DNA of 10,305 bases, from positions 1-10,305 of the forward strand of contig CAJPOL010000064.1 of NCBI GenBank assembly GCA_905372265.1, in the 5' to 3' direction. This document shows, one piece after another, positions 1 through 5,891 of this stretch. Position 1 is the stretch's first letter; every line of letters begins with the position of its first letter. A program made the position numbers and the translations under genes. The notes below the pieces were generated by a model. The model was not told where the DNA came from. It was given only the letters and a program-made list of their open reading frames with translations, and did no database searches. Source of the stretch: an uncultured Treponema sp. Lineage in GTDB: Bacteria > Spirochaetota > Spirochaetia > Treponematales > Treponemataceae.

Positions 1-162
1 TTACATTTAACGGATGAAGCTTTACAACAGTATTTGCACGTTGTAGGCTCATGGCCGATGTACGGTCTTATGGTTGTACTGACGGTTATAACAAGTTTCG
101 CGGGATCGTGGCTTTCTATGCGGATATTGAAAAAACATTTTGAAAAAGCGGGAGTGATATAG
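1..162 (+). CDS. C-terminal end of a probable MptD/Trep_Strep-family ECF transporter S component (partial)
   Basis: An open frame runs from the window edge to a TAG stop at 160-162 and gives 53 residues. It has one hydrophobic segment (about residues 21-40, from MYGLMVV to SFAGSWL) followed by a short basic tail containing LKKHFEKAGVI. That tail, a last membrane helix followed by a KKHFEKAG-like end, is what I remember from the Trep_Strep (TIGR02185, MptD) family, putative substrate-binding membrane subunits of energy-coupling factor transporters. The substrate cannot be told from this fragment. The start and most of the protein lie outside the window. Any other polytopic membrane protein with a basic C-terminus remains possible. 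Confidence 0.55.
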   Translation, partial: LHLTDEALQQYLHVVGSWPMYGLMVVLTVITSFAGSWLSMRILKKHFEKAGVI

Positions 163-228
163 GGAGATAATTTTGTCTGTACATTTTTTATCTTCATACT
201 ACTTGTCGAAAAAAAGCTTTTGTAAAAT

Positions 229-262
229 CAACATACCCCGACGCAAGCGTCGGGGTATGTTG
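229..262. repeat. GC-rich near-perfect palindrome, possible terminator of the upstream gene
   Basis: The arms 229-244 and 247-262 are perfectly complementary (16 bp) around a central AA, with a GC-rich core CCCCGACGC / GCGTCGGGG. It begins 67 bases after the stop of the membrane-protein gene. The tract after it (TTCTCATAAGG) is only weakly T-rich, so it is a poor classical terminator but could end transcription or protect an mRNA 3' end. The 20 bases at 239-258 recur exactly at 305-324, so this is also a repeated element. Confidence 0.7.
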
Positions 263-290
263 TTCTCATAAGGTGGTTGCAGTCGGCTTT

Positions 291-325
291 AATACCCTTT
301 GTTACGACGCAAGCGTCGGGGTATT
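291..325. repeat. Second, interrupted copy of the GC-rich palindrome
   Basis: Positions 305-324 repeat 239-258 exactly (CGACGCAAGCGTCGGGGTAT). The left arm is split: AATACCC at 291-297 still pairs with GGGTATT at 319-325, and CGACGC pairs with GCGTCG, but TTTGTTA (298-304) is extra and bulges out. The copy is therefore an altered version of the same dyad. Two copies 66 bases apart suggest a dispersed palindromic repeat family rather than a single terminator. Confidence 0.65.
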
Positions 326-604
326 AAACCCTCCGCACGAATAAAACATACGCGAGTCTCGCATTACAAGTACATGTGAAACAAAACTAAGAACTCTCCG
401 CTTAATATTTAGTTCTTTTTTGTTAATCTTTTCAATAAGTAACATCGGTTTTGCTTCATCGCAAGGAATTTCAGTTAAAGGATTGCTTACTAATGTTTTT
501 GAGCTTCTTGTTATTTTTACCAGAAATTTAAAGACTTTTTTAAGAACAAAACTCTGGAACAAAGGCAGGTTCTAGGGCAGAACTCTAAGTCGTTGTTTTT
601 TAGT
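326..604. other. Intergenic stretch without a supported gene
   Basis: AT-rich sequence between the palindromes and the tandem inverted repeats. A minus-strand frame of 86 codons (302-562) exists, but it has only a TTG start (560-562), no ribosome binding site before it, a stop just upstream at 572-574, and its last eight codons (NTPTLAS end) come from the repeat at 291-325. A decayed gene fragment is possible. I see no RNA gene, promoter or terminator that I would defend here. Confidence 0.5.
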
Positions 605-697
605 TTAACCGCGAAGGACGCGGAGAGCGCGGAGAGTAATTTATAATGATTTTAAGGTGAAAGCTCTTACCGAATCCTTTGCGAGCTCTGCGGTTAA
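605..697. repeat. Inverted-repeat element, copy A (first of three in tandem)
   Basis: The ends TTAACCGC (605-612) and GCGGTTAA (690-697) are perfect inverted repeats. The left arm continues as a string of 9-base units of the form CGCRRAGRR (GCGAAGGAC, GCGGAGAGC, GCGGAGAG), and the right arm carries the complementary CCTTTGCG and CTCTGCGGTT. The centre is AT-rich. As RNA it would fold into a long imperfect hairpin. Copies B and C follow directly, separated by about 10 AT-rich bases. Confidence 0.8.
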
Positions 698-705
698 TAA
701 AAAGA

Positions 706-805
706 AACCGCGGAGGACGCTAAGAACGCAGAGATTAATGGGAATAAGACTTGGTATGGAAACCTTTACCCCGAATCCTTTGCGGTACCTGCGTGCTCTG
801 CGGTT
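706..805. repeat. Inverted-repeat element, copy B
   Basis: Begins AACCGCGGAGGACGC and ends CTCTGCGGTT, with CGAATCCTTTGCGG inside the right half, matching the plan of copy A. The terminal AACCGC (706-711) pairs with GCGGTT (800-805). The centre differs more from A and C than those two differ from each other. It is followed by AATAAAA, as copy A is. Confidence 0.8.
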
Positions 806-815
806 AATAAAATAA

Positions 816-896
816 AACCGCAGAGGGCGCAAAGGACGCGGAGAAGATAATTTGTAATAGTTTTTAGGTGAAAGCCATAGCTAAATCCTTTGCGTG
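816..896. repeat. Inverted-repeat element, copy C, right end lost
   Basis: Begins AACCGCAGAGGGCGCAAAGG, and the centre shares TAATTT-TAAT and AGGTGAAAGC with copy A. The right half keeps AATCCTTTGCG (about 884-894), but the expected terminal CTCTGCGGTT is missing. In its place the sequence passes into the promoter of the regulator gene (-35 at 921). The element was apparently truncated or eroded at this junction. Confidence 0.7.
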
Positions 897-920
897 TTTT
901 GTAAACAGAGCGGCATAAAA

Positions 921-949
921 TTGCAATTTTTTCATTTTCCCGCTATACT
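921..949 (+). promoter_or_regulatory. Sigma-70-type promoter of the regulator/aminotransferase operon
   Basis: TTGCAA at 921-926 (4 of 6 consensus bases), a 17-base spacer, and TATACT at 944-949 (5 of 6). Transcription would start near 956, leaving a leader of about 20 bases that holds the ribosome binding site AAAGGAG (963-969). Its position inside the longest possible reading frame of the regulator supports the downstream ATG as the true start. Confidence 0.7.
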
Positions 950-974
950 GCCCCGATTATCAAAAGGAGCTACG

Positions 975-1457
975 ATGCAGGAAATTATTGATTTACTCGA
1001 AAATGATGCGCGGCTTACGCCGCAAGATATTGCTGCGATGACCGGACAATCTCAAGAGGAGGTACTTTCGTGCATCCGCCGGTTGGAAAGCGACGGCATT
1101 ATTTTAAAATATTCGGCAATCATCAACCGTGAAAAATTACCGTGTACCGATACGGTATCAGCCATTATTGAGTTACAGGTAACGCCGGTTCGCGGGCAGG
1201 GGTTCGATGCTGTTGCGGATCGGATTTACCGGTTTCCGCAGGTTAAGACTGTACAGCTTATTTCAGGCGGGTATGATCTGCATGTTTTAGTGGAAGGAAA
1301 GGACTTAAAAGAAGTAGCGCTCTTTGTTTCCGAAAAACTTGCAAGTCTTGAAGGCGTGCAGAGTACGCGAACTCATTTTGTGCTGAAAACCTATAAAAAG
1401 AACGGAACGTACTATATCGATCCGAAAAAAGATTTCCGTGAAGAGATCACTGCATGA
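975..1457 (+). CDS. Lrp/AsnC-family transcriptional regulator, AlaR-like
   Basis: A 160-residue DNA-binding regulator of the feast/famine family. Residues 15-51 form the N-terminal helix-turn-helix (TPQDIAAMTG ... IRRLESDGIILKYSAIIN). Residues about 60-142 form the ligand-sensing RAM domain, with VQLISGGYDLHVLVEG and a THFVLKTYKKNG end. The whole domain closely resembles what I remember of Bacillus subtilis YugG (AlaR), which activates the alanine transaminase gene next to it. The start at 975 is chosen because AAAGGAG stands 5 bases upstream. A GTG start at 894 would add 27 residues with no family resemblance and would place the promoter inside the gene. The stop overlaps the start of the aminotransferase (ATGA), so the two are probably translationally coupled. 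Control by an amino acid, perhaps alanine, is inferred. Confidence 0.9.
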   Translation: MQEIIDLLENDARLTPQDIAAMTGQSQEEVLSCIRRLESDGIILKYSAIINREKLPCTDTVSAIIELQVTPVRGQGFDAVADRIYRFPQVKTVQLISGGYDLHVLVEGKDLKEVALFVSEKLASLEGVQSTRTHFVLKTYKKNGTYYIDPKKDFREEITA

Positions 1458-2647
1458 ATAGCCGCAGCGATAAATTTTCGGAAACGATTGCACGGATTCC
1501 GCCGTCAGGCATCCGCCGTTTTTTTGAGTTTGCAGCCGGTAAGCAGGATATCATCTCGCTTGGGGTTGGGGAGCCTGATTTTACTACTCCGTGGACAATG
1601 CGGGAACAGGCATGGTATCATTTGGAGTGCGGACATACCTCATATACTTCAAACTGGGGTCTTGAAGCGCTCCGTACCGCAATTGCAGGGTACCTTTCCC
1701 GCTACGGATTATCCTATTCGCCTCAAACGGAAATTTTGCTTACTTTCGGCGTCTCGGAAGCCGTTGATATCGTATTCAGGTCCATTTTGAATAGCGGCGA
1801 TGAAATCATCATAGCAGAGCCGTGTTATGTCTCGTATCAGCCGCTGGCGGTTTTGTGCGGAGCGCGGCCGGTCAGCCTTGATACCTCAGCTGATCATTTT
1901 ATTCCAACCGCAGCGGCAATCGAATCGCTTATTACCCCGAAAACAAAGGCGTTGATGCTGTGTTCGCCGAATAATCCAACCGGTACGATGATCCCTGCCG
2001 CAGAGCTTGAAAAAATAGCGGCTTTAGTAAAAAAATATCAGTTATGGGTTATTTCCGATGAGGTCTATGCCGAACTCCGCTATGATTCCGAGCATGTTTC
2101 AATCGGATCGTTTCCCGATATGAAAGACTATAGCATCATCCTGAACGGATTTTCAAAATCATTTGCCATGACCGGCTGGAGGATCGGTTTTATTGCCTGT
2201 CCGCAGGATTTAATGGTACAAGTGCATAAAATTCATCAGTATGCCGCTATCTGCGCTCCTATTATGAGTCAGTATGCCGCGCTTGAAGGGCTGGAACACG
2301 GCTGGGAAGAAGTTGAAAAAATGAGACTTTCGTATCGGCAGCGGCGGAATTTTATGATGAAGCATTTTGACGCTATGGATCTTCCGTATGTACATCCGAG
2401 CGGAGCCTTTTATCTGTTTGCCGATATCCGCAGCACCGGATTAAGCTCGGAAGAGTTTGCCGTTAAACTGATAACCGACTATAAAGTCGCTGTTATACCT
2501 GGGAATGTGTTTGGAAAGGGCGGAGAAGGTTTTATCCGCTGCTGCTATGCAACCGAACTGACTAAAATACGGACGGCATTGGAACGCATTGAACACTTGT
2601 TGAAACGGACGAGGGGCGGTGCAAGCAGGGCAGGGATTCAGCTGTGA
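1454..2647 (+). CDS. Class I pyridoxal-phosphate aminotransferase, AlaT/PatA-like
   Basis: A 397-residue fold-type I aminotransferase of normal family length. The key residues are visible: ISLGVGEPDFTTPW near the N-terminus, N173-N174-P175-T176-G177, D202 and Y205 in ISDEVYAE, the cofactor lysine K235 in FSKSFAMTGWR (R243 binds the phosphate), and R362 in FIRCCYA, which holds the substrate carboxylate. The protein resembles Bacillus YugH/PatA more than AspC. Together with the AlaR-like regulator it overlaps by four bases, this points to alanine-glutamate transamination in the cytoplasm. Aspartate or aromatic amino acids cannot be excluded from sequence alone. The last 15 residues (KRTRGGASRAGIQL) look like a poorly conserved tail. 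No terminator follows directly; the inverted repeat at 2696-2790 may serve. Confidence 0.92.
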   Translation: MNSRSDKFSETIARIPPSGIRRFFEFAAGKQDIISLGVGEPDFTTPWTMREQAWYHLECGHTSYTSNWGLEALRTAIAGYLSRYGLSYSPQTEILLTFGVSEAVDIVFRSILNSGDEIIIAEPCYVSYQPLAVLCGARPVSLDTSADHFIPTAAAIESLITPKTKALMLCSPNNPTGTMIPAAELEKIAALVKKYQLWVISDEVYAELRYDSEHVSIGSFPDMKDYSIILNGFSKSFAMTGWRIGFIACPQDLMVQVHKIHQYAAICAPIMSQYAALEGLEHGWEEVEKMRLSYRQRRNFMMKHFDAMDLPYVHPSGAFYLFADIRSTGLSSEEFAVKLITDYKVAVIPGNVFGKGGEGFIRCCYATELTKIRTALERIEHLLKRTRGGASRAGIQL

Positions 2648-2695
2648 AGGCAAAATAAGAGAAAAATATCATTTTATGTAATAGTACGCGTGAAA

Positions 2696-2790
2696 AATAT
2701 AACCGCAATGGGCGCAAAGGACGCAGAGAAAATTGCAGTAAAACTTAACAGGCAATCCCTTACACCCTTTGCGCGCTCCGCGGTTATATT
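2696..2790. repeat. Inverted-repeat element, copy D, between convergent genes
   Basis: AATATAACCGC (2696-2706) and GCGGTTATATT (2780-2790) form a perfect 11-bp terminal inverted repeat. Inside, GCGCAAAGG (2712-2720) pairs with CCTTTGCGC (2766-2774). It is the same family as copies A-C but more diverged in the centre. It lies 48 bases after the aminotransferase stop and 47 bases past the epimerase stop on the other strand. Read on the minus strand the hairpin is followed by TATATTTTT, so it could act as a terminator for the epimerase operon, and perhaps for both sides. No other element is seen in 2648-2837. Confidence 0.8.
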
Positions 2791-2837
2791 AAATTACAAG
2801 GAACATCTCATACTGAGCCCCTGCATCGCGGTGTTTT

Positions 2838-4040
2838 TTATCCTGCTAGTAAGTCGAATAACTCATAGCACACAATGTACATACGCGGAATGTGGAACGG
2901 CCCTTTGTACATGTTTCCCTTGAGGGGCGTTGAAAGCCGTCCGTCCCGATGAAAATAGCCGTACCATTCTCCGTATTCATCATCGGGAAAAAGTTTATGG
3001 GCATACTCATGGGCAACGGCAAAGTGTCCTTCGTATTTCTTTTCGCCGGTTAGAACATACGCCATCAGATTCGCAATGATTGCTTCGGTTTGCGGCCACC
3101 AAAACTTCATATCATGCCAGTATTCGGTAGCGCTTTTACCGAGCGCATCGCGGAAGTAGATAATTCCGCCGTATTCGCTATCCCAGCCGCGTTTCCACAT
3201 CCAGTCCAGCATCTGAGTTCCGAGTTTGAGCAATTCCTTGTCATTATTCCGATGCCGCGCCTCATTCATGATAAACCATGAACCTTCAATTGCGTGTCCG
3301 GGATTTAGCAGACGCCCCTCAAAATGCTCTTCCTGAAAGCGTCCGTCGGGATCGCATTGTTCAAGCACCGTTTCAAGGTCAGGCCGAATAAAATACGTCT
3401 GTATTTCCGTCAAAAGACCATCGATGAAAGACGTCAGTTCAGCTTCCTTTTCAGGGTACGCTTTCCGCAGTTCCTGCGCGGTATTTAAAAGGATCATCGG
3501 CACGCCGAAACCGCGGGAGGGCGCCGTGTCGGGATTGAATTTAGGAATAAGAATACCGGGCGTATCACGTATCCGTAAGATGTCTTGGAAAATCCGATAG
3601 GCGCGGGTACGCCATTTTTCCGCAGCGGACGTCTGTCCCGCTTTTTGCAAGGCGCGGCTATATGCAGCCATCCCCAGCACCGCAAACGTTTCGCTGAAAA
3701 AATACCGCAGGCGCTTTATGACGGGACGTCCGTCTTTTGTTACCCGGAAAAACATTCTCCCGTCTGTATCAAAGCAGTGAGCTTCGATGAACTGCACGAG
3801 CGATTCACAGGCGGTAAGGTATGCCTCATTCGCTTCGACGCCGGTATATGCCGATGCAAACGACCACAGCGCCCTGCCTTGAAACCAGACCGATTTATCG
3901 CTGTCAAGTAAACTTCCGTCACGGTCAAGAGCCGTATAGATTCCGCCGTTTTCTGCATCCATACCGTATTTCAGCCAAAAGGTTAAAATACGGTCAGTCA
4001 GACGCATTTTATATTCAGTTTGTAATTGCGTATAATTCAT
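2838..4040 (-). CDS. AGE-family N-acylglucosamine 2-epimerase (renin-binding-protein type)
   Basis: A 400-residue (alpha/alpha)6-barrel epimerase that would interconvert N-acetylmannosamine and N-acetylglucosamine in the cytoplasm, the step after sialic acid lyase. The active-site residues known from animal and cyanobacterial enzymes can be aligned: R56 (WFQGRALW), H249 and E252 (NPGHAIEGSW), the WWPQTEA motif at 314-320, and H383 (FHIPRM). NPGHxIE and FHIPR favour the acylglucosamine branch over cellobiose 2-epimerases, but mannose isomerase-like activity is not excluded. The ATG at 4038-4040 is preceded by AAAGGAGG, which overlaps the stop codon of the permease before it (TAAAGGAGG), 11 bases from the start. 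It is the last gene of the transporter operon, an arrangement that links it to whatever sugar is imported. Bacteroides fragilis uses the same enzyme type in its nan cluster. Confidence 0.85.
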   Translation of the reverse strand: MNYTQLQTEYKMRLTDRILTFWLKYGMDAENGGIYTALDRDGSLLDSDKSVWFQGRALWSFASAYTGVEANEAYLTACESLVQFIEAHCFDTDGRMFFRVTKDGRPVIKRLRYFFSETFAVLGMAAYSRALQKAGQTSAAEKWRTRAYRIFQDILRIRDTPGILIPKFNPDTAPSRGFGVPMILLNTAQELRKAYPEKEAELTSFIDGLLTEIQTYFIRPDLETVLEQCDPDGRFQEEHFEGRLLNPGHAIEGSWFIMNEARHRNNDKELLKLGTQMLDWMWKRGWDSEYGGIIYFRDALGKSATEYWHDMKFWWPQTEAIIANLMAYVLTGEKKYEGHFAVAHEYAHKLFPDDEYGEWYGYFHRDGRLSTPLKGNMYKGPFHIPRMYIVCYELFDLLAG

Positions 4041-4057
4041 AAAGCGCCGAGCCTCCT

Positions 4058-4900
4058 TTAGCCTTTTACCGCCCCCATCGTAATACCTTGCGTGAACGAC
4101 TTCTGGAAAATCAAGAAGATGGCGATCATCGGGATAGAAGCGAGCAAAGCTCCTGCCATCAAAACACCGTAGTTAGCGCCGAATTCCTGCGCCAGAGTCG
4201 CAAGCCCCAGCGGCAGGGTCAATTTGATCCGGCTGTTCAAAAAGACTAATTGAGAGAAATAGTCGTTCCATGCAGCGATAAACGTGAAAATAGCAAGCGC
4301 TGCAATGCCGGGTTTTACCAGCGGTACGACAATAGTTGTAAAGGTCTGAAATTCTCCGTATCCGTCGATTTTCGCCGCTTCGATCAATTCCGTCGGCATT
4401 GTTTGGGTAAATTGCTTCATCAGGAAGATACCGAACGGCCAGCCTGCAGCAGGTAAAATACACGCTGCCAAGGTGTCGTGGAAGCCCCATGATGAGATGA
4501 GCTGCACCAACGGAATCAGGATAACCTGTTTCGGTAGCGACATTGCCGCAATGAATATCCAGAATACCGTTTTTGACCCGATAAACCGCTTCTTTGCCAG
4601 TACATACCCTGCAAGTGTCGATGTCGCGCATACGAGCAGCATCGTTGCAATCGAAATCATAAAAGAGTTGAATATCCAGCGGGTTGTCGGCTGTTTAAAA
4701 AGATCGATAAAGTTTACCAGTGTCGGATGTTTGGGGAACCATTCCGGCGGAAACGCCACTGCAACCAGCTGCTGCTTAAAAGCGCCCGTTAATATCCAAT
4801 AAAACGGAAAGATGAAAAATATCGTCAAACTCGTTAAAAACGTATATATGATAAGGTTTCCGAGAAACGATTCTTTATTTTTTTGTAGTTGTGTAGCCAT
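4058..4900 (-). CDS. Carbohydrate ABC transporter permease, MalG type
   Basis: A 280-residue inner-membrane permease with about six hydrophobic segments (first around residues 14-38, last around 247-266). The cytoplasmic EAA loop, which docks on the ATPase, is at residues 174-183 (EAAKIDGYGE), followed by the VVPLVKPGIAAL pattern usual for CUT1-family MalG subunits. It begins 14 bases after the stop of the MalF-type permease, with a G-rich binding site (GGGGG at 4908-4912) 7 bases before the ATG, and ends 17 bases before the epimerase gene. The two permeases and the binding protein form one importer. Sialic acid or a related amino sugar is the expected substrate from the gene context; nothing in the permease itself shows this. 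Confidence 0.9.
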   Translation of the reverse strand: MATQLQKNKESFLGNLIIYTFLTSLTIFFIFPFYWILTGAFKQQLVAVAFPPEWFPKHPTLVNFIDLFKQPTTRWIFNSFMISIATMLLVCATSTLAGYVLAKKRFIGSKTVFWIFIAAMSLPKQVILIPLVQLISSWGFHDTLAACILPAAGWPFGIFLMKQFTQTMPTELIEAAKIDGYGEFQTFTTIVVPLVKPGIAALAIFTFIAAWNDYFSQLVFLNSRIKLTLPLGLATLAQEFGANYGVLMAGALLASIPMIAIFLIFQKSFTQGITMGAVKG

Positions 4901-4914
4901 ACATACGCCCCCTT

Positions 4915-5820
4915 TTAATAATCCACTTCTTGGCCGAAAAACTTATACTGTAGCGTTGAAATCAGCACAATACAGAGTCCAAGAATAATCGCCATAGCTG
5001 ATGAATAGCCGAACTGGTAGAGGGTAAACGACCGTTCATAGACCAGATACATAATCGTTGACGTTGCAAAATTCGGGCCGCCTGCAGTAAGCAGCTGAAT
5101 AAGCGAGAAACATTGAAATGAGTTAATCGTAGAGATGATAAGAATATACAATGTCGTCGGAAGCAGCGCCGGCCATTTGATATACCGGAATACCTGCCAG
5201 TTTGTCGCTCCGTCAATTTCAGCCGCCTCAATCATACTGGTCGGGATATTGCCGAGCGAAGCGGTATACAGAACAATCGGCTGTCCGACGGAGGTGGTAA
5301 GCAAAACCGCAGTAACGGCGCCGAGCGCATAAGCAGGATCGCCCAGCCATGAAATCGGCTCTTTAATGATGCCGAGAAACATCAACACATAATTTAAAAT
5401 ACCGTACAACGGATGATAAATCCATCCCCATACAACAGTGATACTGACAATAGAAGAAACTGCCGGAAGATAAAAAACACCGCGGAAGAATGAACGTACC
5501 GCAGCTTGTTTTGTATAAATATTCGCTGCGACAAAAATCGAAAAAATCAGAATGAGCGGCACCGTACCGACAACGAGGATAAACGTATTTAATAATGATT
5601 TTAAAAATACAGGATCTTGAAAAAGGCGGATGTAATTACCTAATCCGATAAAATTGAATTTACGTAAACCGTAATCAAAAAAACTCACATAGACGCCCCG
5701 AAGGATCGGGAATAAAACAAAAATGATGAAAAAAGCAAAGGCCGGCAGCAAAAAGATATACGATATAATTGTATCTTGTTTTAGCTGAGGACTGAGCTTT
5801 CTTGCGCGAGGTATATTCAT
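4915..5820 (-). CDS. Carbohydrate ABC transporter permease, MalF type
   Basis: A 301-residue permease with six likely membrane helices (first at about 20-40, last at about 272-290). The EAA loop is at residues 198-206 (EAAEIDGATN), followed by WPALLPTTLYILI. VWGWIYHPLYGILN near residue 130-143 and LLTAGGPNFATSTIMYLVYERSF at 243-265 are usual for MalF/LacF-type subunits of CUT1 importers. The ATG is preceded by GGAG (5828-5831) with a 7-base gap. A hairpin at 5850-5877 separates it from the binding-protein gene. No ABC ATPase gene accompanies the pair, so the importer probably borrows a shared MsmK/UgpC-type ATPase encoded elsewhere. Confidence 0.9.
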   Translation of the reverse strand: MNIPRARKLSPQLKQDTIISYIFLLPAFAFFIIFVLFPILRGVYVSFFDYGLRKFNFIGLGNYIRLFQDPVFLKSLLNTFILVVGTVPLILIFSIFVAANIYTKQAAVRSFFRGVFYLPAVSSIVSITVVWGWIYHPLYGILNYVLMFLGIIKEPISWLGDPAYALGAVTAVLLTTSVGQPIVLYTASLGNIPTSMIEAAEIDGATNWQVFRYIKWPALLPTTLYILIISTINSFQCFSLIQLLTAGGPNFATSTIMYLVYERSFTLYQFGYSSAMAIILGLCIVLISTLQYKFFGQEVDY

Positions 5821-5849
5821 TACTGTTCTCCATGTTCAATCTAAGGAAA

Positions 5850-5877
5850 CTGTCCAAAAACGAAAGCTTTTGGACAG
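5850..5877 (-). promoter_or_regulatory. Intercistronic hairpin between binding-protein and permease genes
   Basis: CTGTCCAAAA (5850-5859) and TTTTGGACAG (5868-5877) are perfect 10-base arms around an 8-base loop. In the transcript it starts 14 bases after the stop of the binding-protein gene and is followed by TTTCCTTAG, too weak a T-tract for a full terminator. A structure at this place usually lets the cell make more binding protein than permease, by partial termination or by protecting the upstream mRNA. That role is inferred here. Confidence 0.65.
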
Positions 5878-5891
5878 CCCCATAAAGATAC

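Noticed and set aside
302..562. Minus-strand frame of 86 codons
   Set aside because: Only a TTG start, no ribosome binding site, no recognised domain, and its C-terminal end is encoded by the palindromic repeat. A decayed fragment is possible but not supported.
641..832. Minus-strand frame of 63 codons
   Set aside because: Lies wholly inside inverted-repeat copies A-C; the peptide is a translation of the repeat arms.
605..896. CRISPR array
   Set aside because: The repeats are about 90-100 bases, internally palindromic and diverged, with 10-base gaps; there are no uniform spacers or cas genes.
605..896. Insertion sequence or transposon
   Set aside because: The elements have inverted ends but are too short to code for a transposase, and no target duplication is evident.
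894..974. N-terminal extension of the regulator from a GTG start
   Set aside because: The promoter lies inside it, and the ATG at 975 has a good ribosome binding site and fits family length.
2690..2923. Plus-strand frame of 77 codons
   Set aside because: Made of repeat copy D and the antisense of the epimerase 3' end; no domain or binding site.
4173..4631. Minus-strand frame of 152 codons inside the MalG-type permease
   Set aside because: Shadow frame of a gene with clear family motifs; no domain of its own.
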